From Protopterus annectens (taxonomy: Eukaryota > Chordata > Ceratodontiformes > Protopteridae), in the NCBI RefSeq assembly GCF_019279795.1, contig NC_056743.1:632397993-632461992 (forward strand): a DNA stretch of 64,000 bases, in the 5' to 3' direction. Position 1 is the stretch's first letter; each line of letters opens with the position of its first letter. Positions 24,291-36,090 of the stretch are shown in pieces. Position numbers and translations under genes: made by a program. The notes beneath the pieces were generated by a model, which ran no database searches, had not been told where the DNA came from, and saw nothing but the letters and a program-made list of their open reading frames with translations.

Positions 24291-24479
24291 GGTGAGTCTG
24301 TTTGTGTGTGCATGTTTATGCATGCATTTGTCTGTGCATGTGTAAAGCATGTATAAATAATGAAAAGCATGAACATTTCATCATTTAATGTTTATTTCTT
24401 CATTTACCCAATGGTGGAAGAATTATACCCAGTAAGAGCTACCCATGCAGTTCCTTTTTTTCTCCTTTCCTACACAGCA

Positions 24480-24720
24480 AACCATCAGCTCATCCAGGTG
24501 CCCTATCCCACATCAGGTCTACATACACTTGTTTGTGTCTCCTGGATTTGCTCCCCAGTGTTGGAGGTCAACTATAGTCATTAGTCATTAGGATATCCTG
24601 GGATCACAGATCATCATTGCTATCATGGGGGCTCCTCAGATGCTCAAGTCCCTAATTAAACCTGGGTCATTGGGACAATAGTTAAGACTTTATCCCTCTA
24701 CACCACAGTGCTGGTTTGCA
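24480..24720 (-). mobile_element. tRNA-derived SINE
   Basis: On the minus strand, 24,711-24,648 reads CTGTGGTGTAGAGGGATAAA and, about 40 bp on, GACCCAGGTTTAATTAGGGA. These resemble the A box (TGGTGTAGAGG) and B box (GGTTTAATTAG) of a tRNA gene at tRNA-like spacing, with mutations that would spoil folding as a tRNA. Sequence continues as a body of about 160 bp towards 24,480. The outer limits and family are not certain. Confidence 0.55.
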
Positions 24721-24725
24721 TGTAG

Positions 24726-25274
24726 CTCACTTTGATCTGAAAGCAACATCAAATAATCTCTTATAGTAAGGACAACTTTTTTCCAAAATGGAAATTACAT
24801 TCTTTTTAAAAATGCACTTGCTGCAAGAACATTTATAAAGAGAATTATGCTTAAACTATTTCTAATTATGTAGTTGTGTTCTTAGATATGCTGACTTCAT
24901 TAATGAATGATCTTTCCCTTTATAAAATTATTCAGATGTACAACAGCTTGCTACATAAATTACACATGACGTGACAGTCAGAGTGATCTGTAGTGCTATA
25001 AGTCCTTTCAATGCATACATCAATAAAGATGGGACAATTTCCCAAAAATAATCAGTCCCTGGAATTTAGGGGAATTCTCTTCACCCACAACAGCTAGCAA
25101 ATGTGGAAGAGTCAATCATTACAATTTATGGCATTTCTAATTAGCAGGTAATTACTATATATCTGAAGAGAACACAGTGCTATCAGACCTGACAATACCA
25201 GCCTCTGCATTACATTAGCATAGAAACCCTCCTGTACTCGCATGCAGATATACACATGCATTCAGATGTCCATG
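24726..25274. other. Non-coding stretch, nothing recognised
   Basis: No supported gene or repeat between the SINE and the next microsatellite. Confidence 0.5.
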
Positions 25275-25291
25275 CAAACACACAAACACAA

Positions 25292-25352
<61 letters not shown>

Positions 25353-25420
25353 CACGCACATGCATGCATGCATGCACGCGCACACACAAACACACACAAA
25401 CACACATATGCACACACACA
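25275..25420. repeat. (CA)n with TGCA and CG-containing variants
   Basis: A perfect CA core at 25,294-25,345 is flanked by CAAA-type variants. A TGCATGCATGCATGCA palindromic block at about 25,360-25,376 leads to CGCG and further CA units. Confidence 0.95.
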
Positions 25421-26100
25421 GATCTCAGGTCAACAACTTGCAGTGTAAGTTCCACCAGTTTATACACAGATCTAAGTTCAATAACTTGTAACTTAAGCTC
25501 CAGTAGTTTATCAGCATATGATATTGTTTTCTAATAAACCAGAATGTAGCACTCCCTCAGCTTAAAACAGACAAGTGTAAACATTCTAAATATATTGTCT
25601 TAGCTTGGGAAACTGCTAATAAATATAGTTTTAAATTATACTTTTAATTGACTGTCCAAAACTATTGTTGACAATGTTCAAACTGAATAAATCATTCTTT
25701 ATCTTGTCACTAATTTTTCCTTTTTAGCACACATATAAACCTTTCATAATACTCCCCTAAAGCTTATATGCAAAAATTATTAAGACTTAGAACCTCACAA
25801 CTTGCTGTCTTGCCCCCCCCCCCACAAACAAAGATAACTATCATTTCCACTAAAATGCAAAATGACAGAAGCAAGCATCCCAAAGTTTTGAGTGAAAATA
25901 AGCACTTGAAATAAATTCTAGGAAAAAAACACAATGATTTTTTTTTTTATGCACATTGCTGGAAATTCCATTTTTTCTACATTTTTATACCATGAGTGAA
26001 TGAGCTTTACAAAAGAAAATGCATTTGTCACTGACGAAGTTTACATTTGTAATATTTTTAAAGGATGGCAAATAGGTCATTTCATTTGAATGTAACTTAG
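25421..26100. other. Non-coding stretch
   Basis: A short local duplication is visible: CACAGATCTCAGGTCAACAACTTG at about 25,420 and CACAGATCTAAGTTCAATAACTTG at about 25,465. Nothing else is recognised. Confidence 0.5.
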
Positions 26101-26108
26101 CACACGCA

Positions 26109-26156
<48 letters not shown>

Positions 26157-26170
26157 TGCGCGCACGCACA
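26101..26170. repeat. (AC)n ending in GCATGCGCGCACGC
   Basis: About 42 bp of AC followed by an alternating purine-pyrimidine GC-rich end. The whole tract is alternating purine-pyrimidine, a sequence type prone to Z-DNA. Confidence 0.95.
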
Positions 26171-27666
26171 CTAGATAAGAGTGAATTGTGCTTGATAATA
26201 TCATGTATTTTTAATCGAAGTTCGCAACTACAATGCTGGGATGACATTACATTAACTCTATGAAAGAAAATCTACAGGTAGGCATATGACTTAAATGCAA
26301 TATATTCAAGGTATGTACAGCATTAGATAAAGAAGACACATCTACAAATGCCACAACATGAATAAAGACTAGAACAGATGCACAGATAAAAATCATCAAA
26401 GTTTCAAAGTTCACAAGTTTGTGACAATTTTCTGTTCTAATGACCATTAACGCATACAGACTCCCATATATGTGAGTCAAATACCTTTTCTCTCACTCAA
26501 ATTGTGACAAAGGAGGTACTGCCAGCTCAGCTATCTTGAATTTTGTAAATAATTGCATACCATTTGTGAATATTAACATGATTTATATAAGATGCCTGTG
26601 TTACAAATGTAGTAGAACTGTATGTGATGTGTATATCAAACTAAGTTTGTACAGACGTGTTGAAAAGATTTTTGGAAAGTGCTTGAAATGTATCCACAGT
26701 CTGCCCTACTGGAAAAGAACAGAAATGCACATGCACTATTGTAACTGTTTAAATGTATATATTTTAACAGTGGAGCTGGAATACAGCTAGTTAACTTCAC
26801 AAAATAGTAGAAATTAAATTACTTTATGACAGCTAGAGACAGAATGTCTGTACTAGGGAACTTTCTGTATTTTCTTTAGTGTGAAGTTATTACTAATCTT
26901 GACAGCATGTAGAAATGAAACTGTTTTTTGACTTCCAGCATCTACCAGAGATCTGAGGTCTATGTATTTTCACAGGTAGATGCTAAATACTGCTAGCTTC
27001 CAGCAATGGGGGTTTCACCTAGAATAGAGTCAGATGACAAAAAATGATGTCATTCTGCAAGCTATCCGAGCAGTAATATTTGAGATATTAATTTAAGAAG
27101 TCTCTCAGAGAGAGAGAGAGAGAGAGAGAGCATTCTGTCTTGGACCTGGCAACAACAAGAACCATTCATTACATTTACCTTGCTCTGATGAAGCAAAATT
27201 CTAGGGAAAAGTACAATTCTCTTGGATATAGTCAGGAATATAGGAAAGTTTACTTTAGATGTTTTTCTTTATTTATTTGAGACTGTCCGGCAATGTTGTT
27301 TTAAATATTTCCTGTGATTTTGAACTCTGATGTCACTGTGATTATATAATGAGTATTTTCTTGTTCTTTAATTATTTTTTATTAAATATATTTAAAGCTT
27401 TCATTGTAGCTGATCTCTGTGAGACATATTTAAGTTTGGAGAGTACTTGCAATATTTATTTGGTGACACTGTGGGCCACTCCTAATAGGCTTGCTCTTGG
27501 TCAAACTACCATTTGTATTAATATTAAAATTACACAGTAAGATTGGACAACCTTTGTTAAGGGCCTTAAAGTACTGTAGCTAATAAGGAGCTGGCTGGTG
27601 GCAGTGATAACTACCTTATAGTCTGGGTAAAAGAGGCCATAGCTAATAAACCTGTGCCAGCCTTTC

Positions 27667-27668
<2 letters not shown>
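26171..27668. other. Non-coding stretch with a short (GA)n
   Basis: A (GA)n tract of about 24 bp lies at 27,107-27,130. Otherwise no gene or repeat could be supported in either strand. Confidence 0.5.

Positions 27669-27740
<72 letters not shown>
27669..27740. repeat. (GT)n microsatellite
   Basis: 72 bp of perfect GT. A plus-strand frame of 135 codons runs through it and on to 28,061, but its non-repeat part matches nothing I recognise. Confidence 0.97.
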
Positions 27741-27744
<4 letters not shown>

Positions 27745-28242
27745 CAAACCGAAAAGAGTGTGCGTGTGTCAGCTACTTGGGCAGGGACATGAAGCACTGG
27801 TTGTACAGAGAGGGTGCTGGAGGTCTTGGCTGGGCCAATCCGCTGAGATTTCAAATCAATAGCTGTGCCACTGGGGAGTCTTACTGGAGATCTGGAGAAA
27901 GAGGGAGAAACCATCCCCTGACTGACTGCGGTGTATGTGTGCTCTTAAGGGAAATTGAACTTGATGTAGAGAGTTGCATCTGGAAATACTGTGTGTGTAC
28001 CTGTCATCCTCTCAATGTACACCCCCCACAGTTGCCAGTGGTGGTGATTGATGCTCCTTGATTACTAGTCCAGTGGTGGGTTGTCAGCCAATTTTCTGTT
28101 TTTTTTTTTAATTTTTATATTCTATGACCTTCTCATATCCTCTGTTATTTTATTCCGTGCATATACCTATAGCGTATAGTATACAAATTCAGACGCTTGG
28201 ATCTATTTCATTAACTTAAATCTTAATCTGTTAATATCTTTA

Positions 28243-28742
28243 NNNNNNNNNNNNNNNNNNNNNNNNNNNNNNNNNNNNNNNNNNNNNNNNNNNNNNNNNN
28301 NNNNNNNNNNNNNNNNNNNNNNNNNNNNNNNNNNNNNNNNNNNNNNNNNNNNNNNNNNNNNNNNNNNNNNNNNNNNNNNNNNNNNNNNNNNNNNNNNNNN
28401 NNNNNNNNNNNNNNNNNNNNNNNNNNNNNNNNNNNNNNNNNNNNNNNNNNNNNNNNNNNNNNNNNNNNNNNNNNNNNNNNNNNNNNNNNNNNNNNNNNNN
28501 NNNNNNNNNNNNNNNNNNNNNNNNNNNNNNNNNNNNNNNNNNNNNNNNNNNNNNNNNNNNNNNNNNNNNNNNNNNNNNNNNNNNNNNNNNNNNNNNNNNN
28601 NNNNNNNNNNNNNNNNNNNNNNNNNNNNNNNNNNNNNNNNNNNNNNNNNNNNNNNNNNNNNNNNNNNNNNNNNNNNNNNNNNNNNNNNNNNNNNNNNNNN
28701 NNNNNNNNNNNNNNNNNNNNNNNNNNNNNNNNNNNNNNNNNN
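28243..28742. other. Assembly gap, 500 N
   Basis: Exactly 500 N, the same placeholder length as the first gap. Confidence 0.99.
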
Positions 28743-28965
28743 CATTAATCAGTTTTTAAGTATCGTCACTTTTTAAAGTATTTAAATTAAGTGAAATTTA
28801 AATAACAATAACTTTTGTAAAAACATTGACAATTTGAAATACTTTTTGTATCTTTTAAAAAAAAAAAAATTTTTTTTTGTATATTTTAGTGTACCAATTT
28901 TTATATTTGATTGTAAATAATAATGTTTATGGAGATAACATCATTTCCTGTTTAATTAATATAAA

Positions 28966-29060
28966 ACCAGGACGTTGGGAGGCGTCCTGGTTTTTCTGAA
29001 GAAGTCCATGCGATATTAAAGTGGAAGAAAGCTTAAAGATTATCTGTCTGAGTGGCCACT
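28966..29060 (+). repeat. Hairpin followed by a CTGAAGAAG segment, possible Penelope 3' end
   Basis: ACCAGGACG and CGTCCTGGT form a perfect 9-bp stem around an 8-nt loop at about 28,968-28,993, followed by TTTTTCTGAAGAAGTCC and, further on, GAAAGC and GGCCACTTTATTC. A hairpin followed by CTGAAGAAG and an AT-rich tail recalls 3' regions of Penelope-like elements. No coding remnant adjoins it on the visible side, and the gap lies just upstream. This assignment is weak. Confidence 0.3.
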
Positions 29061-29189
29061 TTATTCTTTACTTCGGTTGCTGTTTGTTAGTTTGTTCATA
29101 GTTCTATTCGGGTTGCCGAAGTTTTCTCGTTTTACATTTGGGTTTAACATTATCATTTTTCATTGGTGTTACAGTCCCTATGTAAATGT

Positions 29190-30930
29190 GAGGCATGGGA
29201 TTTTTACACCATATGTAAAAGTATACTTTAGCTGAGTCAGACACTTAAGCAGATTTATTCGTTATCTAAACTCACTGTAATTACATCTTGTATCACAGAG
29301 GTAGGTATGTGATAGGTGGAATTTCTCTACTCAGTACTGTCCAAAGTGCCCAGGAAAGCACACCGTTGTCAGGCGTGTTTGTCCTACATATGACAGCCTA
29401 AACTAAATTTCTCATTTTTGTCCTTAGTTAGTGACAGTATTTGCATACGTACAAGCTGACCACAAACGCAAAATAAAAATAAATTAAAAAAATACATATC
29501 TAGAGAATAAATGCAATGTGTTTTCAGCACAGGATTAAAACAATGCCACCTGTGACTTATTTTACTCAAGTCACTTCATTTATACATTGTACCACAGAAA
29601 TGGACATTTGGCAGGTGCATTCTGTGTAGTAAGTACTATACACATTGTGGAGAGCAGCACACCAACATATTTGCTGTACATAAGGCATTCTAAAGTAAAT
29701 TATTCACCTTTTCTTAGGCACTGGACCATATTTGCCTGCTGCTAAGCAGAGATCAAATGGAAAAGGCATTAGAAGACTATATATATGATACAGAAAAAAA
29801 TCTAACAGTAATTTAAATGCAGTCAATGGGTATATGTAGCAATGACCAGAGCAAGAGGCACATTTATTCTTGTCATATTTCATTGTAACATCAGAAGTGT
29901 ACTTTGTGGAACATATCAGACTTGTAGTCAATGACAAATAATGTGAAAATGAACCAACAACAGCTCACATGTTGTTAGCGATACTGACACTATTTGACTT
30001 TTAAATAACAGCACGGTGGGATCACAAAATGAGATTAAATATGTATTCAGACCACCCTCTGTAAAATGATCATTTAAGTGGATTTGAACTATGCATCAGC
30101 TGTCCTTTTTCTTTAAGCTCACTGTACTTACACTTTGTGCCATGGAGAAAATTACCTGACAGGTGTATGTTCTACAATGAATACTCTACAGAGTGCTGAT
30201 GGCTGTGCAATGCCACAGGGCTGGTTTGTGCTTCATAAGGCAGCCTAAGCTTAAATTTTGCACATTTTCCCCAAGATGTGAAGGTTCATTTTGTGCCGCC
30301 AAGTGGAACACAAATGCAGAAGGCAATATTTCTCAGAAGCATTCACACAACATTTTTGGAATAACAACTTGAGGAAACATGAAATGAATAAATGGATCAC
30401 AGTGTATATCTAGCAATAAGTCTAATTACTTCTCTGCTGCACTGATGAATACAGCTTTCTCACATCTCCTTGCCACATCAGTACTATCATGCATTTCTTA
30501 CAATATCAGCACTTTAGGTAATGCAATGAGAATGCATAAGGACACTGGGAACAGAAGAAATGTGTTCTTTGTTCACACAGCACACACAATTAATATTGGC
30601 ATGATTTCAAATGACTTATCTTTCTGCCACTTTTAGTCAATACTGTCCTTACTTTAATTTCTCATATCAACAAATTCATACACCAACATGACGTCAAGAT
30701 TTAAGTATGACCTTTCTCAGTAAAATGATCTGTGAGCAGGTTACAAATCCTGCATCATCTGTACAGTTTCTCTAAGCTCAATACATTTACACACTATACC
30801 ACAGAGACAGAAGTGTGACATGCTGAATTTCTTCACGGATTACTGTCCAGACTGCTGAGGAAAATGTAACAATGTGCAGTCCAAATAAAATTTGTCATAT
30901 TTTACCTTTGGCAGTGATATGCCATTCACT
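29190..30930 (+). repeat. Old diverged tandem array, units of roughly 300-850 bp
   Basis: A common word order recurs at about 29,276, 29,564, 30,112 and 30,775: a CTCACTGTAnTTACA start, TACCACAGAG or CCATGGAG, AGGTG.AT, TAC.GTCCA or TACAGAGTGC, then CAGCCTAA..TAAATTT and CATTTT. An upstream word CTCTGTAAAATGATCATTTA (30,056) matches CTCAGTAAAATGATCTGTGA (30,715), fixing one period near 659 bp. Units are strongly diverged, so amplification is old. No coding content. Confidence 0.6.
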
Positions 30931-31869
30931 GCTCCTGACTACTAGTAGTCAATGGAGCACAATGCTAAACAGAGTGCAAATGATAAAGGAAAAAAAAGAA
31001 AAAAGTTGGGAATGAAATACTTTAAAATGTGCATTTCAGATGTTTAATCAACAGTGTTATCTTGCAAAAGGAACCTGCATGGATTTGAAGCCTCAAACAA
31101 GGGTAGTAAGAATACTCACCGAAGAATATGCTCCATATTTGCCACAGACAAATACATATATTTACAAGAAGGAAAACGTGTATTAATGTACTAATAATGT
31201 GACACTGTATCAAGTCACAGTGAAAGTGCAACAGAAACATGTTATGACAGTTGTCCTTTTTCATTTGACAGCAAGTGTCTGGATGATTGTGATACTGACA
31301 ACAGTTAGGCTACCCATGCACTCATACCATATTAAACAAAGACTGCAGACATTGCATGTGTATTCCTCCTTTTCTTTATGGTGTCTAATTTTGTAATCTA
31401 TGTGTTTTTCACAACAATTTTATCTCTGTTTTATTGCATATGTTTTCTGTATCAGTGCTTAAAGTACTCCCTTGAATATAAGCAACATTTCATAATAATG
31501 GCAAGTAACTATGAACATTAAAGTCAGCAACTGAATGTTAAGAATGTTGCTCCCTAATAAATCAGTTAATATAATTTCAGACTTTTCGGTAAATCTCTTC
31601 TCCATGGTAGGATGTGTACAAATAATCATGTCACTGCTTGCACCACATTTACCTTCCCTACACTTAGTGCAGATTGTGGTGTTAAGGAATTCTAATGATT
31701 TAACACTTCATTTGCATACTCACAGTGCTCTTGGGCTGACTCTGCACCATAAAAAGGAAATCATGTAGTTAATGACCTTAGATTATACTGGGGACACTCT
31801 TTGGATCCAGAGCTCCATACTGTTAAATAAACACAACTTTTGGAGAATTATTTATCTATTTTCTGCATG
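30931..31869. other. Non-coding stretch, nothing recognised
   Basis: No gene or repeat could be supported between the diverged array and the next CATACC element. Confidence 0.5.
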
Positions 31870-32168
31870 CATACCTCTCAACTGTCCAGATTTTTGCCTC
31901 ATATTTTTGGTCAGTTTTTCATAAAATTGGGGTTTTCTAGCAAGTTAGTGGCACATCATTAAAGACTGAAGTTAGAAAATAATGATAGACATTTGAGTTC
32001 AGACTTCATTCCCTGCAGAAAAAAAAGTCATGCTAATGCAAAACCTGTTATTCTATCAACGTTCTAACTTTGTAAGAGCAATATTTAAAAATTGTCCCAA
32101 TTTTTGGGCTTTTGTCCCACTTTTGTTTATGGCTTTGTCCAGATTTCTTGTTCTAAAGGTTGAGAGTA
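31870..32168 (+). mobile_element. CATACC-family element, copy B
   Basis: Starts CATACCTCTCAACTGTCCAG and ends TTCTAAAGGTTGAGAGTA, giving terminal inverted words around CTCTCAAC. The internal sequence matches copies A, C, D and E. No clear target duplication is left. No coding capacity. Confidence 0.85.
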
Positions 32169-32743
32169 ATTTAGACTACACAGCTGTATTGTCAGGATAG
32201 GTTTGCATTTGTTACATAATGATTTTAGTGTAACGTTATCAGGTGAATTGCACTGGCCTCTCAAAAACATTTTTTTATCTTTATATTTTTTATCCCATTC
32301 TTTTGCCATAGCCATGTCTTTATTTTAAAGGGTATGCTACCCAATGCTACATGACCTATATTTTTAGGTTGTATTTAACTGTTGTTTACACAGTAATTGC
32401 AGGTGACCATATTATAAATCTGTAGGAAGGTCTGGCAATTTTATTTATGCTATCAGAAAGAAAAAATGTATTACTTCTGTGGATTTCTACCTGACTGCCC
32501 TCCAGTTGAAATGGCATTTATAATAGTTGTCTAGCATTTCTAATGTTACACTTTGAATCTTTATTGCTAATGCTGTGATACATTATAGACTGCTGCTGAT
32601 ATTTGATTTAGAAACATTTTTGGAGGAGGCTGCCCTAACTTGTATGTAGTCAAAGGGAGCATTAACTTTAAAATTGTTGGAAGCATGATGGATGCAAGCA
32701 TTCACACATTAATTGAGTTCACAGCTATTCTGTCTATGCATTA
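32169..32743. other. Non-coding stretch, nothing recognised
   Basis: No supported gene or repeat. Confidence 0.5.
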
Positions 32744-33198
32744 TATATTTAATCATGTAATACACAACTAAAATAAAATAAAGTAAAATAGAAAAACAAC
32801 CAAAAGACCAGTAACCCAGTAAAATCCAAAAGTACTTTATTCACTCTCTTCACTCTCAGCTCCCCAAAGTGGATGGTAATAATTGTGAATTTACTGACAC
32901 TTATTTTAAGGATAAACTTTTATATAAAGCAGCCATCTATATTCTTAAATTTGATACTCTTATACCTAATGGTATGAATTCAGAACTTAATTGGAGAGTT
33001 CTCCTTTAATTATGCTTGTGTGGTTTTCTCTAATTGAAGTTTTATTGAATTGTTGATTGTGCTATTTATATGGAGTGTTTTTTGGGTGTGTATTGTCCTT
33101 TGAAGGCATTCCAGCTGAGACGTCAGAGAGTGAATAAAGTATTTTTGGATTTAACTGGGTTACTGGTCTTTTGGTTGTTTTTCTATATTTAATTATGT
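32744..33198 (+). mobile_element. PLE3: 5'-truncated Penelope fragment with fold-back arms
   Basis: A 425-bp insert (32,759-33,183) sits between 15-bp direct repeats TATATTTAATCATGT (32,744-32,758) and TATATTTAATTATGT (33,184-33,198), one mismatch. Its ends are inverted copies of each other over about 70 bp: AACAACCAAAAGACCAGTAA (left) against TTACTGGTCTTTTGGTTGTT (right). Between them only the end of the Penelope protein survives. This is the same architecture as PLE2 in miniature, from an independent insertion. Confidence 0.8.
32890..33009 (+). pseudogene. PLE3 C-terminal coding remnant
   Basis: One frame reads LLYKAAIYILKFDTLIPNGM, then NSELNWRVLL and a stop at about 33,009. The W/YIF.LDTL.P.GLN.E pattern before a final hydrophobic residue and stop is the usual close of Penelope-like proteins just after the GIY-YIG nuclease. 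The nuclease itself is gone; the element was truncated on insertion. Confidence 0.7.
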
Positions 33199-33227
33199 GT
33201 CTGTTTTCTGATTAATCTCAGACATGG

Positions 33228-33703
33228 ATATTGCATGCAAGGAGACATCTGTACCATGTAAGCCGCCATACAGTGATTCAGAAAATGAGGTCATTATCCA
33301 GATCTTATGTCACCATGGAGCGTTTCTGTTAGAGAGAAGTAGAGGTGTCCAATCTGCCAGAGACAGGATTTGACAGCAGATGGTCAATGACATCAATGCT
33401 CTGGGAGGACATGGGAGAATTTACTCCCAGATAATACAGTGGCCAAGTGACAGCTGCAATTGCTCTGGAACAGGTGGCTATGGGAGGTTACCCTGCTGCC
33501 AAGCCACCCCTAAATGAAACAGAAGCATTCCTGTCTACTGTCAGAGATCCAGGTAGCTCTGCAGAGAGTTCCCACAGAATCCATGACATAGGTAGAGATG
33601 TGGGCAACAGACCCAGAGTCTCAGAAGAAGACCTTCCAGGTATGCAAATATGCAAATTGCAAGCTTCATTGTTATATATCTTTCTATGCATATATCTTAC
33701 ATG

Positions 33704-33767
<64 letters not shown>

Positions 33768-34880
33768 AGAGGGAGAGAGAGAGAGAGAGAGACAGTGATA
33801 CATGTGAGTCAGACTACATTCACAGAGAAATAGAATATGATGTTTTATTTTTGAGGGGGGGGGATCCAACTGTTTACTATATTTTTGATTGAGAACATCG
33901 TTACTAAGTAGTTGTGAAGGGGATTACTCTCTTTTTCTTCTTTCACTTGCACTGTGATACTTATCAGCCTTCCTACCTTCCTTTCCCTTTCCTTCATGCA
34001 GGCACGTCTGGATTGCAGGCTGTCAGCCCAGCTACACATGGTAAGCAGACTTTTGGTTATTGTTAATACTGAATATAAGGTAAGTTTAAGTCTATATGAG
34101 AGTAAACATTTGTTGTTTTAGCATCAGTTAGAATTTAACGTACCTTTTGTATAAGGAACATATGTGATGAATTGCATCCTCTCATTTCTGTTTGTTGTGT
34201 TTATTGCTTGTTATTACATGTGACCCTGAGAGTGATTCTGTAGAACTCTTAACACCTGATGGAGTATCGGTAGCCTCTGATGATGATGGTGTTGATGAAA
34301 GAGGCACAGTCTGGGAAGGTGCAGATGATCAATCTGACACTCAGATTGTGGTTCCCACATCCCCTGCCCATATTATGGACACTGTCAGTATGCCTAAAGA
34401 TACCCATACACGGAGACCTCTGATATAGGACAGGTTAAGGTTGACACAGTTTACCAGGGTAGTGTAGCTACTCTGGTTGCAGAACTGGTTGCTTCTTCTG
34501 GTAGCAATCATGTGGGCATGGTGACACATAGGAGGTTGGCAGGGGTGCTTAGCGGAGGCCTGCTTTCCACCCTCCTCCTGATGCTGGTGTGTCATTAGGT
34601 GATGCCAGACATATGGTACAGAATGTATAGTGTGGTTGTTGAGGCACAGACATGTTCCACCAGGGCCTCAGAGGAGATAGAGTGACTACTTAAGATTATG
34701 CATTCTGATGTAAGTAAGTACTTGAAATGTAGACAACACTTTGGACAGAATGAACAGCACAGTGGATTGGGCAGTGTCTGTGAGGGAATGTTTGTTAGGA
34801 GGGTGAGCATCCATTTGGCCAGAGAGCCACTACATTTTCTGGTATCATCAGATGTGGCTGTGCAAGTTCCCCTCCTGCAG
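33228..34880 (+). pseudogene. Harbinger-type Myb/SANT-like DNA-binding protein, three or more exons, broken
   Basis: Harbinger transposons need a Myb-like partner that binds the ends and carries the transposase into the nucleus. Exon 1 (about 33,228-33,639) encodes YSDSENEVIIQILCHHGAFL, a stop (TGA) where a Trp is expected, and QQMVNDINALGGHGRIYSQI, a trihelix Myb/SANT fold of the NAIF1/Harbinger kind. After a frame change it reads ALEQVAMGGYPAAKPPLNET and ends at CCAG/GTATGC. Exon 2 (34,002-34,040, 39 bp) lies between TTCATGCAG and GTAAGC and encodes TSGLQAVSPATH. Exon 3 (from about 34,197) is acidic, DPESDSVELLTPDGVSVASD. The reading phase is preserved across both junctions, but the second acceptor reads AT instead of AG. 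The tail continues with further frameshifts to LLKIMHSDVSKYLKCRQHFG near 34,730. A (TA)n microsatellite has grown in intron 1. Confidence 0.7.
33708..33791. repeat. (TA)n followed by (GA)n
   Basis: 56 bp of TA then about 21 bp of GA, inside intron 1 of the Myb-like pseudogene. Confidence 0.95.
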
Positions 34881-35645
34881 TGACACTGCACCCACTGCTC
34901 TGTCAGGGATAGTTGTGTCCACAGCCAGACGTGGTAGGACATGGGGCCATGGTTCTGGACATAATTGTGAGGAGAGCTCATCCAGCAGACATCACTTATA
35001 CTCAGGTGGCACCCTGACTTGGCCATGGAAGTAACAGTGAAACTCCTGGCAGAGATGGTCCTTATAGTCTTGGGTGAAAATGCTGAACTGACTACTCTAC
35101 CATGCTTGTCCAAGATGCCAGGATGTAGTGCTAGTACGGTGATTGATTGCGTTCAAGCAGACACACACAAAATTCACTTGTCCATAGCACTTCACATACA
35201 TGCAAACTATCTAAACAGTACTGTTGAGTGCTATACATCTGTTGTTACTGGCTCTGAACACGGTATAGTCTGACAGATATTTTTCTTACTTGTACATACT
35301 CACTTCTTTGGTGATGGTCCCCCACCCCAACCCCTTGCAACCAGATCCTATCCAAATGATAATGACTGGTTCCGGCCCTTTGCACATGTCTTTGTGACTT
35401 ACAGTTGCATATATGTCTGATGCACATAGTGGATTGCTAATACTTGCTTATTCACAAGCTTGCATTTATCAATATGTATTGCAGAAGAAATCTTGTCTGT
35501 CTTTGGTGACTACCCATTATGTACAGCCTCTTAATGAATACTAAATAGCACATTAACGTGTTGGCATCCACAATGCCAACACAATAACTACACTTCATGT
35601 AACTCTTAATGAATGCAAAACTCAAAAGAGAGAATCACAAAATAC

Positions 35646-35648
<3 letters not shown>
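34881..35648. other. Non-coding stretch, probably the rest of the Harbinger element
   Basis: The frames just after 34,880 still read low-complexity Ser/Arg/Gly (RRGRTWGHGSGHN), which could be the basic tail of the Myb-like protein after another frameshift. Beyond about 35,150 nothing is recognised. I could not find terminal inverted repeats. Confidence 0.4.
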
Positions 35649-35792
<144 letters not shown>

Positions 35793-36090
35793 TCAATTCC
35801 ATGGCCAAACTTCAAAGGGAAGGAGTGGAAAGGTCCACTCAAAGTACACAGGTGGCTCATGCAATCCAACTAATTAAGGTTAAACAAACTACATTGTGAA
35901 AACTTCCATTTTAAATTTCTTTAGACTTTTTATACTTTTAAATGTTTGTGTTTTTGTTATGATATGTGAACATCATGTAACATACGGTTTTATATAGGAA
36001 GGGAAGAATGTAATAATTCCTCTGAAGATGTCCTGGTTATAAGGTGGAGTGGATGAAGACGATGAACTGTAATACAAAGGTTGGTACACT

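Noticed and set aside
27654..28061. 135-codon plus-strand frame after (GT)n
   Set aside because: The first quarter is microsatellite, the remainder has no recognisable domain or splice context.
34595..35113. 172-codon minus-strand frame
   Set aside because: It lies antisense to the Myb-like pseudogene tail, has no recognisable motif, and is explained as a shadow frame.
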